Program-made: the position numbers and the translations under genes | Shown here: positions 12,846 through 25,383 of the stretch, piece after piece | Position numbering within the stretch: the first letter of the stretch is position 1 | Layout of the letters: every line of letters begins with the position of its first letter | Notes under the pieces: generated by a model | What the model was told of the DNA's origin: nothing | The model's input: only the letters and a program-made list of their open reading frames with translations | Databases searched by the model: none | From: Bolinopsis microptera | Taxonomy: Eukaryota > Ctenophora > Tentaculata > Lobata > Bolinopsidae | NCBI RefSeq assembly: GCF_026151205.1 | Contig: NC_087074.1 | Location: forward strand, 8,225,726 to 8,289,725 | Reading direction: 5' to 3' | DNA length: 64,000 nucleotides

Positions 12846-12921
12846 TACTAGTTACTAATACTAGTTACTAATACTAGTTACTAATACTAGTTACTAATAC
12901 TAGTTACTAGTACTAGTTACA
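12846..12921. repeat. 13-bp tandem repeat (TACTAGTTACTAA)n
   Basis: About six copies of CTAGTTACTAATA, the last ones degenerate. Each contains the palindrome ACTAGT. Confidence 0.85.
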
Positions 12922-13212
12922 GTACATATACACATTGAATCTGCGCTCTATAATAATAACAACACTTTTTGTTTACATAACGAGAGTTTACACTCAGGTG
13001 CTTTGGAAGAATGTGTTTATTTCACTTGCTACAACTGACTCCTGCTGCTGTTGTACATTTGGACTGTTACGCCTTTTAGAGATCTCAGATCATGTGATCA
13101 ACTTCGCCTTTCAGTTCGGTAAGTACGTACATATTATGTTGTAGTGAGAAGATGACCTCCTGATTTTCCATTGGTTAAAAACTAAAATTGCGAGTTTAAT
13201 AATATTATCACA

Positions 13213-13297
13213 CTTTCGAGCCAAATTTGGCAGGAAAGCAGAATTGATATTACATGCCCCGATGGGGAGCACTGGCTCTCACCCGGGGGCATGAAAT
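13213..13297. repeat. repeat fragment plus short palindrome
   Basis: 13213-13250 carries ATCACACTTTCGAGCC and AAATTTGGC..GGAAAGCAGAATT, which recur inverted at 15333-15383. It runs into a palindrome (13247-13297) with arms GATATTACATGCCCC and GGGGCATGAAATATC. This looks like one end of a dispersed family, also represented by the 15.4-kb element. Confidence 0.55.
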
Positions 13298-15389
13298 ATC
13301 AATCAGTTGCTCAGAGAGAGTCCCGATAATCCCATAGAACAAGGAGCCCACTCTCAACAACTGTTCTACTACTGTGAGGTACTGATTTAAATAAAGATTT
13401 AAATCAACAACCTGAAGTAGTCTATGACCGTAAATGCAGTGATCAGATAAACTTTCCAGATTCAGGAAAAATATATATTTATACCTTGTTTTAAAAACAT
13501 TTCCTTGCGTTTGAGATGTGTTAAGCAAAATACAATTTTTTGTTGTAAAACTTTTTCAAGCTGTTGCTTTTTTACTGCACTTCATAGTTCAAAACTTAAT
13601 TAGGCTTCGGATGATGAAACAAAGTAAAAACTCCCTGGTCTGTACGAGTTTCAAGCGACTTAAGGTTACTGAAAACGAGATCAAAGTTTACAAGCAGACT
13701 TGAAAGTTGCACAAAGTTTTGGTACTTGTCAGCGATACAATCAATCAGGCTCATTAATTTCCTTAATCGCTTACTTGAAATTAAAAAGGAAGTATCATAA
13801 CAAACTACAGTCACCCTCACAAAAAGTAGTAAACACAGAAACGATGTTTGATCTATTCGAAGGAAGAAAACACACAAAACAATAATCTTGGTGTCAAGTA
13901 GTTATATTTGAAAGAAAATTATTGTCAAGAATTGATAAAGGGCTGGTCAGCAAATCGTAACGTAATAAATTGTGATACATTACGATATGGGATCATTCGC
14001 ATATTAATTTAGCCACATTTTAGCCATTTCAGACCTCACTTTTAACCCCCTCTGATCCCTTCTGTGAGCCATATTCCATATAGAAATTGTGCAGAAATTA
14101 TACTAGGCTTTTCCAAACCGGCTTCCCCTAGAATGGCTTGCGGAATTCGTGGCTGATATATAAAGAGACTTATAAATTCTGTACAATAAAGAGCGAAAAT
14201 TCTATCCCTGCACCAGTTTTAACTGAAGTTTAGTTAGTGCAATAAAAACATTCTATAAAATTTATTATGTATATAAAGATATCAAGGGACGAATGGCGTA
14301 ACTTAATCCGCTATAATCCGGTTATAAATTGGTCTGGTCGCTGGGGCAAATTTAGGTCCGATGATTGATATGCTGCCATTCTTTAGACCAATTCAATATT
14401 GCTAACAGTACGGGTGAACTGCCTGGCAATGACCAGGGTGGTTATAAAAGGCTGGTGAAGTGCGTTCTAAAATGGTATTACCAGGCCGATTATCGGGCTA
14501 TTAAGTCAAGAGTTACTTTCATAAACAATACTAAAGAGTACGGATGTCTGATATTAAAACAATCTAGAGTTGTATTGAAGAGATACATTATATTACGGCT
14601 GTTCTGATAATTTCTAGTGAAGCAAATAATGGCAAGATGAATATAAGCAGACTATTATAATACTCGATAAAATTCAATAAAAGTCAATGATTACAAGTTC
14701 CAGTGATAAATCATTCTGAAATAACAGACAATCAAGACGGGCGATAATATTGTTGATATATGAATTAGGGCGTGTAGTACAAGTACAACATGAACAGTTG
14801 AAAATTTGGACTTATGAATAGACAATCATGGCGCCACAGCCCAATTCAAATATAACAACCAGGAAATACTATCACCTTATCGCAGATTAGTATTACATGA
14901 TAAGGACTAGGATGTAATCAACACTAAAACAGATGTTCTATACATTATACATCTTCAGTTTTAATGACTCAAAATATATCTAATAGAAATAAAGTATAAG
15001 AATCACCCTCACATCGATTGATATGCAGGAAATAATTTATGATTAAAATACGCGCTCGTGGTGGAATATTCTAGAATGCAATAAGTACAAGACCCATAGG
15101 CGTGAATATATTGATATTCGATGCACTACGTATCAATAAAAAGCAAATTGGGCGCGGCATACAGCATTCACTGTGTCATAAATGTGGGAACGTGAGATCC
15201 TAATTTTACGTATTGTATCTTCGATATCTGAAATACTAACTTATCGAGAGCTATATATAGCTTGGACATTATGAACATAAATAAGTTCAACATGTCTAGT
15301 TTTGCTTTGGTGAGATTTATAACTAACGTTTGATCAAATTCTGCTTTCCCGGCCAAATTTGGCTCCAAAGAAAGTGTGATAAAACATTA

Positions 15390-15554
15390 ATCACATGCCT
15401 TCTCATGCGATATCAACATTTTCAAAACTCGGCAAGCCTCGTGATTGAAAATGTCGATATAACCCTCGGCAATCCTCGGGAAATATCGAAACTTTCGCTA
15501 ACTCGGCAAGCCTCGTGGGCGAAAGTTTTGATATCGCATGAGAAGGCATGTGAT
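15390..15554. mobile_element. 165-bp palindromic MITE
   Basis: The ends are perfect 27-bp inverted repeats beginning ATCACATGCCTTCTCATGCG. Inside lie further inverted and direct copies of AACTCGGCAAGCCTCGTG, so a single strand can fold almost end to end. Overlapping short frames on both strands come from this symmetry. Confidence 0.8.
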
Positions 15555-16144
15555 AAATGTATAATATCCAATTGCGATGATACAAGAAAAGATAATTTTA
15601 TAACCATTAACTTGATTGATCTATATGACGTATGATAGCAATAAAATCACAAAATTGGTTTAAGGAGTTTTTGAATGCTAGCATAATAAACTAATTTTAC
15701 TCACGACTTTAACTTAAAGGTTCAAATAAATGATAAAGTTCTGAAATCGTCGTGCTTGCTATGACGAAATGGGGTTCAAAGAAATGTGTCCGATACCACA
15801 CTTCAGCCAAACTTTATCATGGGATTATATTAATAGGTGATTAAGTATGGCCTCTAAACGGCCATTATACGGCTTCTACACTGTATTATCACAGTGCTGG
15901 CAAGCACGACCGTTAGTTGCAGGTTTATTTGCCCCTTTTAGTACTGTCAGTTATGCACATAAATCTGCACGAAGTGAGGTATAACTATAAATAACTCAAT
16001 TTCACTCGGAGACAACGTTCGCGTTTTTAGCTTGAGCAAATTATCCTACAGAAAGCTTTAAATTTGAGTGACCAAATCGCGATCGATGCGTACTTAAATG
16101 TGTCTAACTCGGCTTATGATTCATCATTGATTGATCAATTGAGG

Positions 16145-16410
16145 TTAATGATCCCGTCAAAATGACCATTAAGATCACATTGATAGGGGCGAATAAAGAT
16201 TTTATTATTAAGGTCCCAAACCCTTCAATTTTCGATTTATAAACCAAAAAATGTGTCGCTAAGCCAAAAATCAGAATTAGGTAACTTTGCATACTAAGGG
16301 TTTTAGAATATCAGGAAACCCATCAAAATGACCGGAATGAGCTGTACTGGAGTACATTAATGTAGGCGAATGAAGATTTCGAGGTCTCAAACCCTTTGGT
16401 CTTAGACTTT
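16145..16410. repeat. diverged direct repeat, ~85-bp unit
   Basis: The segment around 16150-16225 (CGTCAAAATGACC .. GGCGAATAAAGATT .. AAGGTCCCAAACCCTT) recurs in diverged form at 16318-16400 (CATCAAAATGACC .. GGCGAATGAAGATT .. GAGGTCTCAAACCCTT). A third piece (CGAAAATCAAAGGATTTGGG) lies inverted at about 16810. It is a dispersed repeat of unknown class. Confidence 0.55.
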
Positions 16411-16510
16411 TCTAGAATTACACCCAGAAGTTCTGATACCGATTTGTAATCTTACACAAATGCAAATTATATTCTAACACATTGTGCATTTGTGGGTACA
16501 AGCTTAAATT

Positions 16511-16562
16511 GTTGCCAACTACAATATGTTGCCAACTACAATATGTTGCCAACTACAATATC
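16511..16562. repeat. 17-bp tandem repeat, three copies
   Basis: Three perfect copies of GTTGCCAACTACAATAT. Confidence 0.9.
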
Positions 16563-17351
16563 TGATTGTGATGTGCTTAGAGCTAAAGTGACTCAATTTT
16601 AGTCTGTTGGGAGTACGCGGTCAACATGAGTTCTTCATCTGCAGTCACGTTTTACCCTCTCTTGTTGTATTCATTTGCCGCATTATCAGCTCACCACACG
16701 ATACTATCGATGATGAACTTTAGCTAGGTATCTATAGCATATAAGAAAATTATTCTACGTGTGTTTTTCCTCCTTTTTGACTCAACTTCTTCTTTTTATA
16801 AAGCTTATAACTCGAAAATCAAAGGATTTGGGACCTTAAACTTAACAAACTTGCTTAGTTATCTATTGTGTTTACTGTTTAGTGTTTACGTTGCAACGTT
16901 TTCTCAAGCGGCTGTCTTACTCCTAGTTTGCTCCAACAGTCTTATTCTTAGTCAGATCGTTTCGAAAACACTGGACCAGAAAGTTTGAACTTTCTACGAC
17001 AAGATGAGTAACCGAAACTCAAAAAAGAATAGCCGAATGGTTTCTACTCGACGCTTTGATCCACTAGGTGATTTTAATTCTATATTTGCATACCTCATTA
17101 TTCACCCGGCTGTCGTTATAAATCCTAGTTTGCCGATGTGATCTCCTTTTAAAACGTAGTATTTACTATTTAGTAAACATTTAAAAGCAGATAACGATCA
17201 ACTGAGTAGTGAGTAGAACCTCTGCAAAAATCAAGTATCTAATATCTACAGTATCCTGTTTAGTGTTTCAAATTTAATTTGTGATAATAATGTTATTCTG
17301 GCACTCTCAAGTTATTGTGCCATCAAAAAACGAATCCAACTCATATTCCAG

Positions 17352-17506
17352 ACTCAACAGACTCAACAGACTCGGACACTACTGAGTACTCCCGGACCTA
17401 CGGCTACTCTGAGTCAGAACCGGACCCACAGTTTGAGTACCTGGCTGCAATCACCGCACCCATAGCTCAGATTCCTTTCACCATTCTCCGGAGGAACGTG
17501 GAACAG
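17352..17506 (+). CDS. isolated coding exon, acidic Ser/Thr-rich, unknown gene (possible 5' exon of the TRPM2-like gene)
   Basis: Bounded by an acceptor (CATATTCCAG) and a donor (CAGGTTAGC), this 155-bp exon reads in one frame: a S/T/D-rich start (STDSTDSDTTEYS), then FEYLAAITAPIAQIPF and RRNVEQ. It begins with two bases of a split codon, so an upstream exon is expected, and it ends in phase 0. The composition is coding-like and GC-richer than its surroundings. Its last third is duplicated at 19.05 kb. I recognise no domain. The acidic head resembles that of the exon at 26596, and its phase would allow splicing to the TRPM2-like exon at 27532, but that is inference. Confidence 0.5.
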
Positions 17507-19041
17507 GTTAGCTCGAACATATTTATTATATAAGGTATAGAGGAGTATTTTTACACGAACATTAGCTTTTAGTTTTATTTAAATGGGTGATACCCGTTTA
17601 AGTTAAATATTTACGTGGAATGTGATCTAATTCTGCGGTGATGAGGTTTATAACCTAAAATTTTATTGCTTATAGTTAATTAAACCTACGCAATATTAGT
17701 TTAGATAGCACACTGCTAGACTCTTGCATTGTTAACTATGAAAATTTAATCCGTGCAAACGGATTATAAAAAGTAAAAACACCCAATTATCATAGATATT
17801 GACAAATGTATCCTCTTCTAATTAGATGTACATTGTACAAGCTGCTTGCAGTTGCAGGCACACTGCAAGCGATGGGTACGGACGTATGGTGATGTTAAAT
17901 TGGATGATAATTAGTCGATTAAAAGTGTATCGCTACCCTTCGCACTGTGGAAGGCATTATTCGGAAATACATCTTTAAACGTGCCATATTGCTAGCTATC
18001 GTGGACTCTTTACCATTCAATTTTGTTGACCGGCGATCATTTTACAGTGATTAAATCTAATCGACATGCGAAGTATTACATGTTTGATAGTGTTAACTTA
18101 AAGTAAAACTATGCGTTTTTCGTCGCTTATACTACATACCCTAAATAGAGCTGATCGGGTTGTGAGCACATGACAACTTGGCAACCGGCTAGTTTATAAT
18201 TGTATTTCATACCGTCTTCCTGGTTCTAAGACAAAGACGAGATTGTTTGTACTAACTAACAAAATGTATACCTAGTAAGCTAGTATACTGTACAGGCAAC
18301 TTACTAGCTGCGCCTACTTGCTTCTAGTGCAATTAGTGATTTGTAGATTTTAAATTCCTTTTTTAGTGATAACTAACGTATTTATATCATGTATAGAATC
18401 TTTGAGGTAGCGATGCAAACCTTTTTTATTGTATTCGTTTGTGGGAGAATATTTTATCGTTAAGCCTGCCACAGGGTGTTTCATATACACCATGTATTCC
18501 AACACAGATAGCCGCCGCCACTTATTTGATAAGGCCATAGCAACTGCACTTGGCCTTGAGCCCGCTCGTGGTGCTTGATTTTGAATACGGCTAGTTTGAT
18601 ATTTTGATAACGATATCAGAGGGAAAATACCAATTTCAGACTTTCAGGTTGTGATTAGAAATATTAGCTTGTTTGAGGTATAAAATGGTTAAAATGTTGT
18701 TAGAGTTAGAGATAATTGAGGTTATGTATTAGGGTGTGGGTGAATGATTGGATCGGAAGAGGTGACCAAGTAATAGTGTCCTGGCTAGTGAATAAATTAA
18801 TGCCCCTCCCTCGTTCCTAATTACTTTTACACCATCTTTAATTATTGCTTAAACATTAGTATAATAAGCCTTCATCTATCTAATTGGTCCCATAATTGCT
18901 TCACACCTTGTCTCGAGTAGCCCTGAGGGGATGTTTGATGAGGTTCTTGAATCACGTGACTTTATCCGAGTTTCACATGATTTTCAGATTACACGATAGT
19001 CCTTAGTACTACCGCAGTTGTTCCCCAGTTGTTCCTCAGTT

Positions 19042-19095
19042 ATGTCGCAGTATTGTCAGATTCCTTTCACCGTTCTCCGGAGAAACTTGGAACAG
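19042..19095 (+). pseudogene. partial duplicate of the 17.4-kb exon, with its own ATG
   Basis: 19055-19110 repeats the 3' end of the exon at 17352-17506 together with its donor and the start of its intron: QIPFTVLRRNLEQ against QIPFTILRRNVEQ, followed by GTTAGC. An ATG at 19042 is in frame and the copy ends in phase 0, so an 18-codon first exon is possible. The rest of the exon is missing. The intron part of the copy is interrupted by the mariner-type element at 19111. Confidence 0.55.
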
Positions 19096-19110
19096 GTTAG
19101 CGGGAATATA

Positions 19111-19877
19111 CAGGGTGGGCCAAAAGTCAGTGTGCAAACGTTGGGTCTTATACCTCCGCCGTGTTTTATATTTGAGAGCTGTTGCTTTGCAAATGGCATA
19201 CTGTACTTACTGGTTCGAGGATTCCGTCGTCAAAATTTGAAAATTCGAATATTTTAGACCACGCCCATTCAATATTAAAACACCTATATTGTTTTCTCTG
19301 AACATGCTGAACGCCTAATTTTTTCAGAGACGGTAGATTATCAAATGTTGCATATGATCTGAAAACATGAGGCAAAACGGATTAGAAATGACGAAGTTAT
19401 CAAGAATTTTGTGTATCTCGTTAACAAAATTGACTGGGTGATTATGTGACACCGTGACACGACACCTTAATTGGGCACCCTTAACAATTCCCATAATGTT
19501 CAACGGGGTAGTTAACGGGGTCACCTTATCACGTGATTAGGTAAACCAATCACCTGATCACACGTAATGAATAAACTCGTTATGCTTCATATCTCGGTCA
19601 TCTGAGAAGCTACAGTTCTAATTCTTTCAGGACAAACGTAATTCGAATGGCCAAACACAATTCAATAACATTTAGCTTGAACCGACTATCCAAACTATCA
19701 AATAAATGTGAAAATGAACCTCCATTTGAAAAAAATGAACGCGAATATTTTTTGAGTTGACAAATTCCTCGAACCAGTGGTGGTACTAAGTCATACCAGA
19801 AGGAAGTATTTCAATTGGGCACTCATTGACTGAGCTATTAAGGCCAATGTTTGCACACTGACTTTTGGCCCACCCTG
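19111..19877. mobile_element. mariner/Tc1-type MITE with TA target duplication
   Basis: The ends are 29-bp inverted repeats beginning CAGGGTGGGCCAAAAGTC, flanked on both sides by TA (19109-19110 and 19878-19879). The CAGGG start and TA target site are typical of Tc1/mariner elements. The 767-bp interior has no DD(D/E) transposase. The host sequence resumes after the right TA with ATATAGAGGAATATTTTTAC, matching the duplicated intron at 17535, so the insertion is younger than the duplication. Confidence 0.85.
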
Positions 19878-20642
19878 TAATATAGAGGAATATTTTTACA
19901 CGAACTAGTACTACGGCTTAGATTTTATTCTTTATAATTGTATTTAAGGCATTTGAGGATTCCCACGATTCCACATTATTGTGCGTATCATTATTTCATT
20001 GTTCAAATCACCGCATAGTAAGTTAAGTCGAGATCATGCTGGATCGATTTAGGTGTAATAGTCCACCAGAGGTTTTAGTTTAAAGCTTGTTACGTCAGCA
20101 GTGGGTATGGTAATCAGTCACGAGATTTTACGACGTCCAACTCAACCAAAATGGTCTGATTACAATTTAATTGATAGTATACTATTCCACAAAAACATGT
20201 TTTCCACTAGTCAGAGACCAGAGTTTGGTGTTGAGCGCGTGCCACAACCGTATTGTTTTGTGTTTTAATTCTCTTGTCCATAATAGTCACCGTGAATTAT
20301 CATACCACCATTATCGTCAAATTAGTTGAACACGTTTCTGTGAGTTGAACTTAGCCACAAACCTCACTGTACTGTAAATCTCCCGAGCACCGTGCGCCTA
20401 ACTTCTTGAACATAGATGTTCTACGTTCAACATTTCCTCTGTGAATTCTGCCCCCATAGGTTTCTTTAATATGAAATACGAAGTGTAGGTAGAAGTAGGT
20501 ATGAAGTAGAAAACATTTTTTAGATTACAGATTTGGATTTGAAACTGTTGTCTGTGAACATTAATTACATAATTTTATATAGCATGCCGAGAGCTGCACC
20601 TATCTTGAGTCATATCCGTGTGACTCTTAATGTTTATACTGA

Positions 20643-21040
20643 GTAGTTAGGATAGTTTAATATGTTAGGATAGTTTAATATGTTAGGATAGTAGTCAGTG
20701 GCGTAATGTTGCCTGTTGGCGCCCCCCGCCGAAAATGCGCCTCCCTATTGGCGACCCCTCCCTTTTTGGCGCCCCTCGCTAAAATTGAACAAATTAGGCG
20801 ATTTTAGAGGATACGCCGGTAAAATCTTTTAAAAAGTGTGTTTCTAGAGCAAAACGCTTAGTCTTGCTAGTACCTCAGTTAAGTTTTTCAAAATTGTCCC
20901 ACATTTAAACGACGATTTTGCGCCCCCCCCCCCCCCCCCTAAGATGCCCTTCGTTACGCCACTGATAGTAGTTAGGATAGTTAGGATAGTTTAATATGTT
21001 AGGATAGTTAGGATTGTAGTGATAGTTTAATATGTTAACT
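20643..21040. repeat. ~18-bp tandem repeat split by a MITE
   Basis: Units of TTAGGATAGTTTAATATG lie at 20648-20695 and resume at about 20973-21035, on both sides of the hAT-type element. Confidence 0.8.
20696..20964. mobile_element. hAT-type MITE with 8-bp target duplication
   Basis: The 269-bp element starts CAGTGGCGTAA and ends TTACGCCACTG. It is flanked by the perfect 8-bp repeat ATAGTAGT (20688-20695 and 20965-20972). The CAGTGGCG-type TIR and 8-bp duplication indicate the hAT superfamily. The interior is rich in GGCGCCCC blocks and a long C run; no transposase. Confidence 0.9.
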
Positions 21041-22103
21041 GTATCAAGCCGTCAAACTGTTTCGTCTGACCTTATCCTATTTGTCATTTGATGTTCAAAG
21101 ACAATCTCGATGAAAACGGTAGGAAGAGCGGTTCAAATTCTCGATCTGCTCATCTTGAAACTTGATTGGTATCCAGTTTCGGCCTAATTGGGTGTTTAGA
21201 TCCATATGCAAAGATATTACCATACATCAGACTGTGAAGACTGAATTTTGAGGATCATCTAGTGCCGAAACTAGAAACTAAATACTGATTTTTGCATACA
21301 ATCAGAACATTTCAGAACAACTTCTCGTGTGTCCTGCCTAATGCCTATATTTGGTAGTGTACAACTCTTCCAATCAGGCGGTACAATACACTTTTACCCG
21401 ATGGAGAATGTTCATGAAGCGACATTGTTATCTATAATACACAGCAGTGTACAGGAATTGTGATCGCAATTGTTACTTCTTGAGATTTAGTTTACAATAT
21501 TCATGATCGGTGCAGCTATTGTTGCTGCTCGAGATCCTACGTCTCTACGTAGACGTGATCTACTCGCGAGGAGCAAGTATGTATTTGAAAGTAGACGCTT
21601 CTAGTTATAATTGTTGGTATTTCTCTTTAAGGCACATACATCATATAGTATACATGTCGACCAAGGCATCAATTAGAGCCCTGTCGTGTATATTGTATGA
21701 ATGTATAATGTACAATGTATACTGTATATTTGGCCCACATCAGATCTTTCGGTGTGATCTGATATTGTGCTCCTTTGGGAAAGTTTTTATGATTGTGTTC
21801 CTAATAGGGCGGTAGCTTTTACAATTGACATATTTTTTTGGTGACATTTGAAGATAAGGACTAATGTTTATTCATATCTTGTTTGATCCACATTCACTCT
21901 GATGGTTGAGCCTGCTCTAGTTTTGCTCAAATATTCTTTTCATGATTAGCAATGTCTTAGCCTTACAGGTGAGACAGTTCAACTTAATGCGAGGTAACGT
22001 TATCTAACTACACCTTCCACACCCAGAACCATGGTTAATAATAATGAATAAGATGTTACAAATTACCCTGTGGCCATCCCAACACCTCTGATACTGTGTT
22101 CCA

Positions 22104-22286
22104 ATGTCTACTAACGATAACGTGACGAGTAACCGTGACGTGTGTTACAATGATAACGATATGACTGTGTGTGTGGAGGACGGTATGCATCTGGGAAGCA
22201 GTGTTATGCCCATTGCTTCAACTTTGAGGAGATTCCGGGTTCTGATGGGGAGTCATGAGACTGGGGACCATTTTCTTAGACATCCG
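22104..22286 (+). CDS. candidate first coding exon, unknown protein (possible alternative 5' exon of the TRPM2-like gene)
   Basis: An ATG at 22104, preceded in frame by TGA (22095-22097 region), opens 61 codons that end at a consensus donor (CATCCG then GTGAGT) in phase 0. The sequence starts MSTNDNVTSNRD and contains a MTVCVEDGMHLG stretch and a RRFRVLMGSHETG tail. No domain recognised. The next plus-strand exons in compatible phase belong to the TRPM2-like gene, 3.6-5.3 kb downstream across a piggyBac insertion. It could also be the start of an undetected gene. Confidence 0.4.
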
Positions 22287-22708
22287 GTGAGTTTGAAGGT
22301 TATATCCTAGCCTGGTCATCATCCGGTGAAGGTTATCTTTTAGCCTGGTCCAATTCCAAGTATAATATAATAGTATGTATATAATGGTTTCGTTTAAAAT
22401 TATGAATCCTCACTTTGATATAACCTGATATGATTAGGATAAACCTATGTCATTTTGCAATTTTAATGACGAAATCATCCTTGTCGGTAGTTTCGGGATT
22501 ACTGTTACTTGCCGTTATATGTCCTATGACTCATGCATAGTGCAAACTCATTATTTTTATTGGCCCTGCTTGCTAGGTTTGAACTAAACTTATTCCATAC
22601 AGCACCCTCCTGTCCCGTCAAGAAAATAATAATGTATAGTGTATATTTGTTAATTGTTCGACCACATCGAACATTTCGATGTGATCTGATGTTATGTTAC
22701 GGTTCACT

Positions 22709-25383
22709 TTAACCCATTAGGGACGATAGGGTCGTTTACGACCCACCTTTTCTAGAGGCTATAGAGGACAAACCAAAATACTAAATGCCACGAATCTTTC
22801 GCACATATGCTCAAAATTTATTGGGCTACATTATTGACTTTCCAGTCGAGACCCAATTAATCACTAACAACTAAATAATTAGGCTAATTAGTCGCCATAA
22901 TTGGAAAATATTTCACTTAACTTCTTGCCTTGATTGGGACATTTAAACTTTATGTAGGCTTATTTTGTTGAGGACAAAATAGTTGCGGGCAACGATTCCC
23001 TTGAGACATATGAAAAGCCCGTGATAATCAGATGTTCACAAACAGAGCTAGACGCTGTTTACTAACTGCGGTCGCATACGACCCACTCGTCCGGGTCGCA
23101 AACGACCCATCACGGTTTTTCGGCTTTAACTTCTGAAACAAAGACGTTAGGATAAAATAAAAACTGTAGCATAAGTTTAAAAAATATGGTCAATACTGTG
23201 TGACTCTAACTTTTAAAAAATAACGAATTTGGGTCATTAACGACCCACTCGGCTCACTTGCTTATTACTACATATGTCCATGTTACTTCTTGAATTCAGC
23301 TTAAAACATGACATCATAAGTGCAAAATCGCCTCTCAGCAAGTGATAATCATCATAAACTACGAAAAATCGGTAAAATGGGTCATTAGCGACCCACTAGG
23401 ACCACAAAATTTATTAATTAAATATAATGTTGTCAAACTTTTACAAATATTAGTATAAAAACATGTTATATCTTGGTCATTACTCCTGTACGTTGATTTA
23501 ACTTTTAAAATCGATCAACTGGGTCAATATCGACCCACTTGGAAGTTGAACCACGTCATCAATTATCAGTATCATGCTGCTCCACCATCAAGAAAGACAC
23601 ACGTTGGTCTTAATTCCACGCAAACCACGGTGGCTGACAACTAGCCCTTCTGATATCCAGGGCCAACTGAAGGGCCGTCATCACTCATCAAAGAGCTGCG
23701 AGAATAACACTACTGCATATGCCTGGAGTTGCGTCCTGACTATGGTGCGTGGAAATCTGTACCGAAAGGACCGTGGCCGTGCCGCAAAAGAAAAGGAAAT
23801 CGGCCCTCGTTCCTAACTTGCTAGGTTAGCCATGCTGTTGTTGTTGCTTATTAGATTCTGTTACCTTTTTCGTCAATTTCGAATCTTGGTAAACGACCTG
23901 CTACAACCCACCGCTTGAGACCCAGGGTCCCACGGTGATCAGATCATGTCACTCAAGAAAAATCCCCTGAACGAAGTATACGAGATATGCTGTAACCTTG
24001 GGTAAATACTGAAAGACGAGTGGTTAAATTTCATAATCTAATCCAACATGCCAAACTGTTTGAGGTTCCTAGAAAGAACGAGAATAACTAAACAACTGAT
24101 GCATTCAGATTGCTACATCTACTCTGTAAAGGACAGGGAAAAAGCCCCCCCCCCCCCCCCATCTGGCTGGCGGTGCTGCAACCTGCAATCTCTCAGACCT
24201 CGTTGTGGGTAACAAACCCCGCAACAACGAAGCAGCTTTTAAAAAACGAAAAGAAGTATTACGTAATCGGCCGAGAGGGAAGGGGTCAAGGGGGGTTTCC
24301 ATATGATTACGCTTGTGTAATTTTGACATAATAGCTATGTGGTGGGGGGGGGGGGGCGTAAAAATTGTCCAATAAGTGATTACGCAATATATGAACGGCC
24401 CCTAAGAAGTAAAGAAAGGAAGCTGCGAAGAGAGTAGATGCAGCCATCTGAAATCTGAATCCAGCAGTTGTATAGTTCTTCTTGGACGTTCTAGGGATCG
24501 GGAAAAGATAGGCATGTTGTTTGCTGTCTCGCGACATTACGGTCGTGTTCTAACAGCTAATTAACTCGCCTACCTATCAATCCAATTCTGCCCATTATTA
24601 TATTTGTCAGTGATTAGGTGACGTGATCTGCAGATCACCGTGAGACTCCAAATCTCAGGAGGGCTAGTGGTCAACCACCCGTGGTTTGCGTGGAATTAAG
24701 ACCGACGAGTGTCTTTCTTGATGGTGGAATAGCATGATACTAATAATTAATAACGTGGTTTAACTTCCGAGTGGGTCGTTATTGACCCAGTTGATCGATT
24801 TTAAAAGTTAAATCAACGTACGGGAGTAATGACCAAGATATAACATTTTTTAACATATAACATACTAATATTTGTAAAAGTTTGACAACATTATATTTAA
24901 TTAATAAATTTTGTGGTCCTAGTGGGTCGCTAATGACCCATTTTACCGATTTTTCGTAGTTTATGATGATTATCACTTGCTGAGAGGCGATTTTGCACTT
25001 ATGATGTCATGTTTTAAGCTGAATTCAAGAAGTAACATGGACATATGTAGTAATAAGCAAGTGAGCCGAGTGGGTCGTTAATGACCCAAATTCTTTATTT
25101 TTAAAAAGTTGGAGTCACACAGTATTGACCATATTTTTTTAACTTATGCTACAGTTTTTATTTTATCCTAACGTCTTTGTTTCAGAAGTTAAAGCAAAAA
25201 AACCGTGATGGGTCGTTTGCGACCCGGACGAGTGGGTCGTATGCGACCATAGCTGTATCTTTTAAAGTAAACGAGATACAGATTAGCTTTTTTGGATATC
25301 TCATTTTTGCTGTAATGTGACCTAGTGTGTTAAACGGCATCAAAATCGGCAAACTTTAAAACTCGTCGTCCCTAATGGGTTAA
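22709..25383. mobile_element. piggyBac-type element with TTAA target sites and long inverted arms
   Basis: TTAA at 22709-22712 and 25380-25383 flank inverted ends CCCATTAGGGACGA, the piggyBac hallmark (TTAA duplication, TIR starting CCC). From about 23050 to 23665 the left arm is repeated inverted at 24663-25235 with high identity, leaving a ~1-kb unique centre. Both arms carry palindromic sites of the form GGGTCnnnnnCGACCCA at roughly 145-bp spacing (near 23088, 23230, 23384, 23523 and mirrored near 24773, 24923, 25072, 25208). The centre holds C-runs and a second repeat (GATTACGCAATATATGAACGGCCCC, near 24380). I see no DDD transposase, so it is probably non-autonomous. Confidence 0.85.

Larger units (their letters stand above)
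10869..17351. other. gene-poor region
   Basis: Apart from the elements listed separately I find no exon with both a believable splice context and a protein motif on either strand. The interval around 13.3-15.3 kb is AT-rich and featureless to inspection. An enhancer or untranslated exon could be missed. Confidence 0.45.

Noticed and set aside
16761-16988. Hydrophobic 75-codon frame resembling a membrane protein
   Set aside because: Overlaps a dispersed repeat also found inverted at 16.2 kb; no splice or family support.
23574-23816. 80-codon frame inside the piggyBac-type element as a possible transposase
   Set aside because: No DDD or zinc-finger motif; it overlaps the inverted arm.
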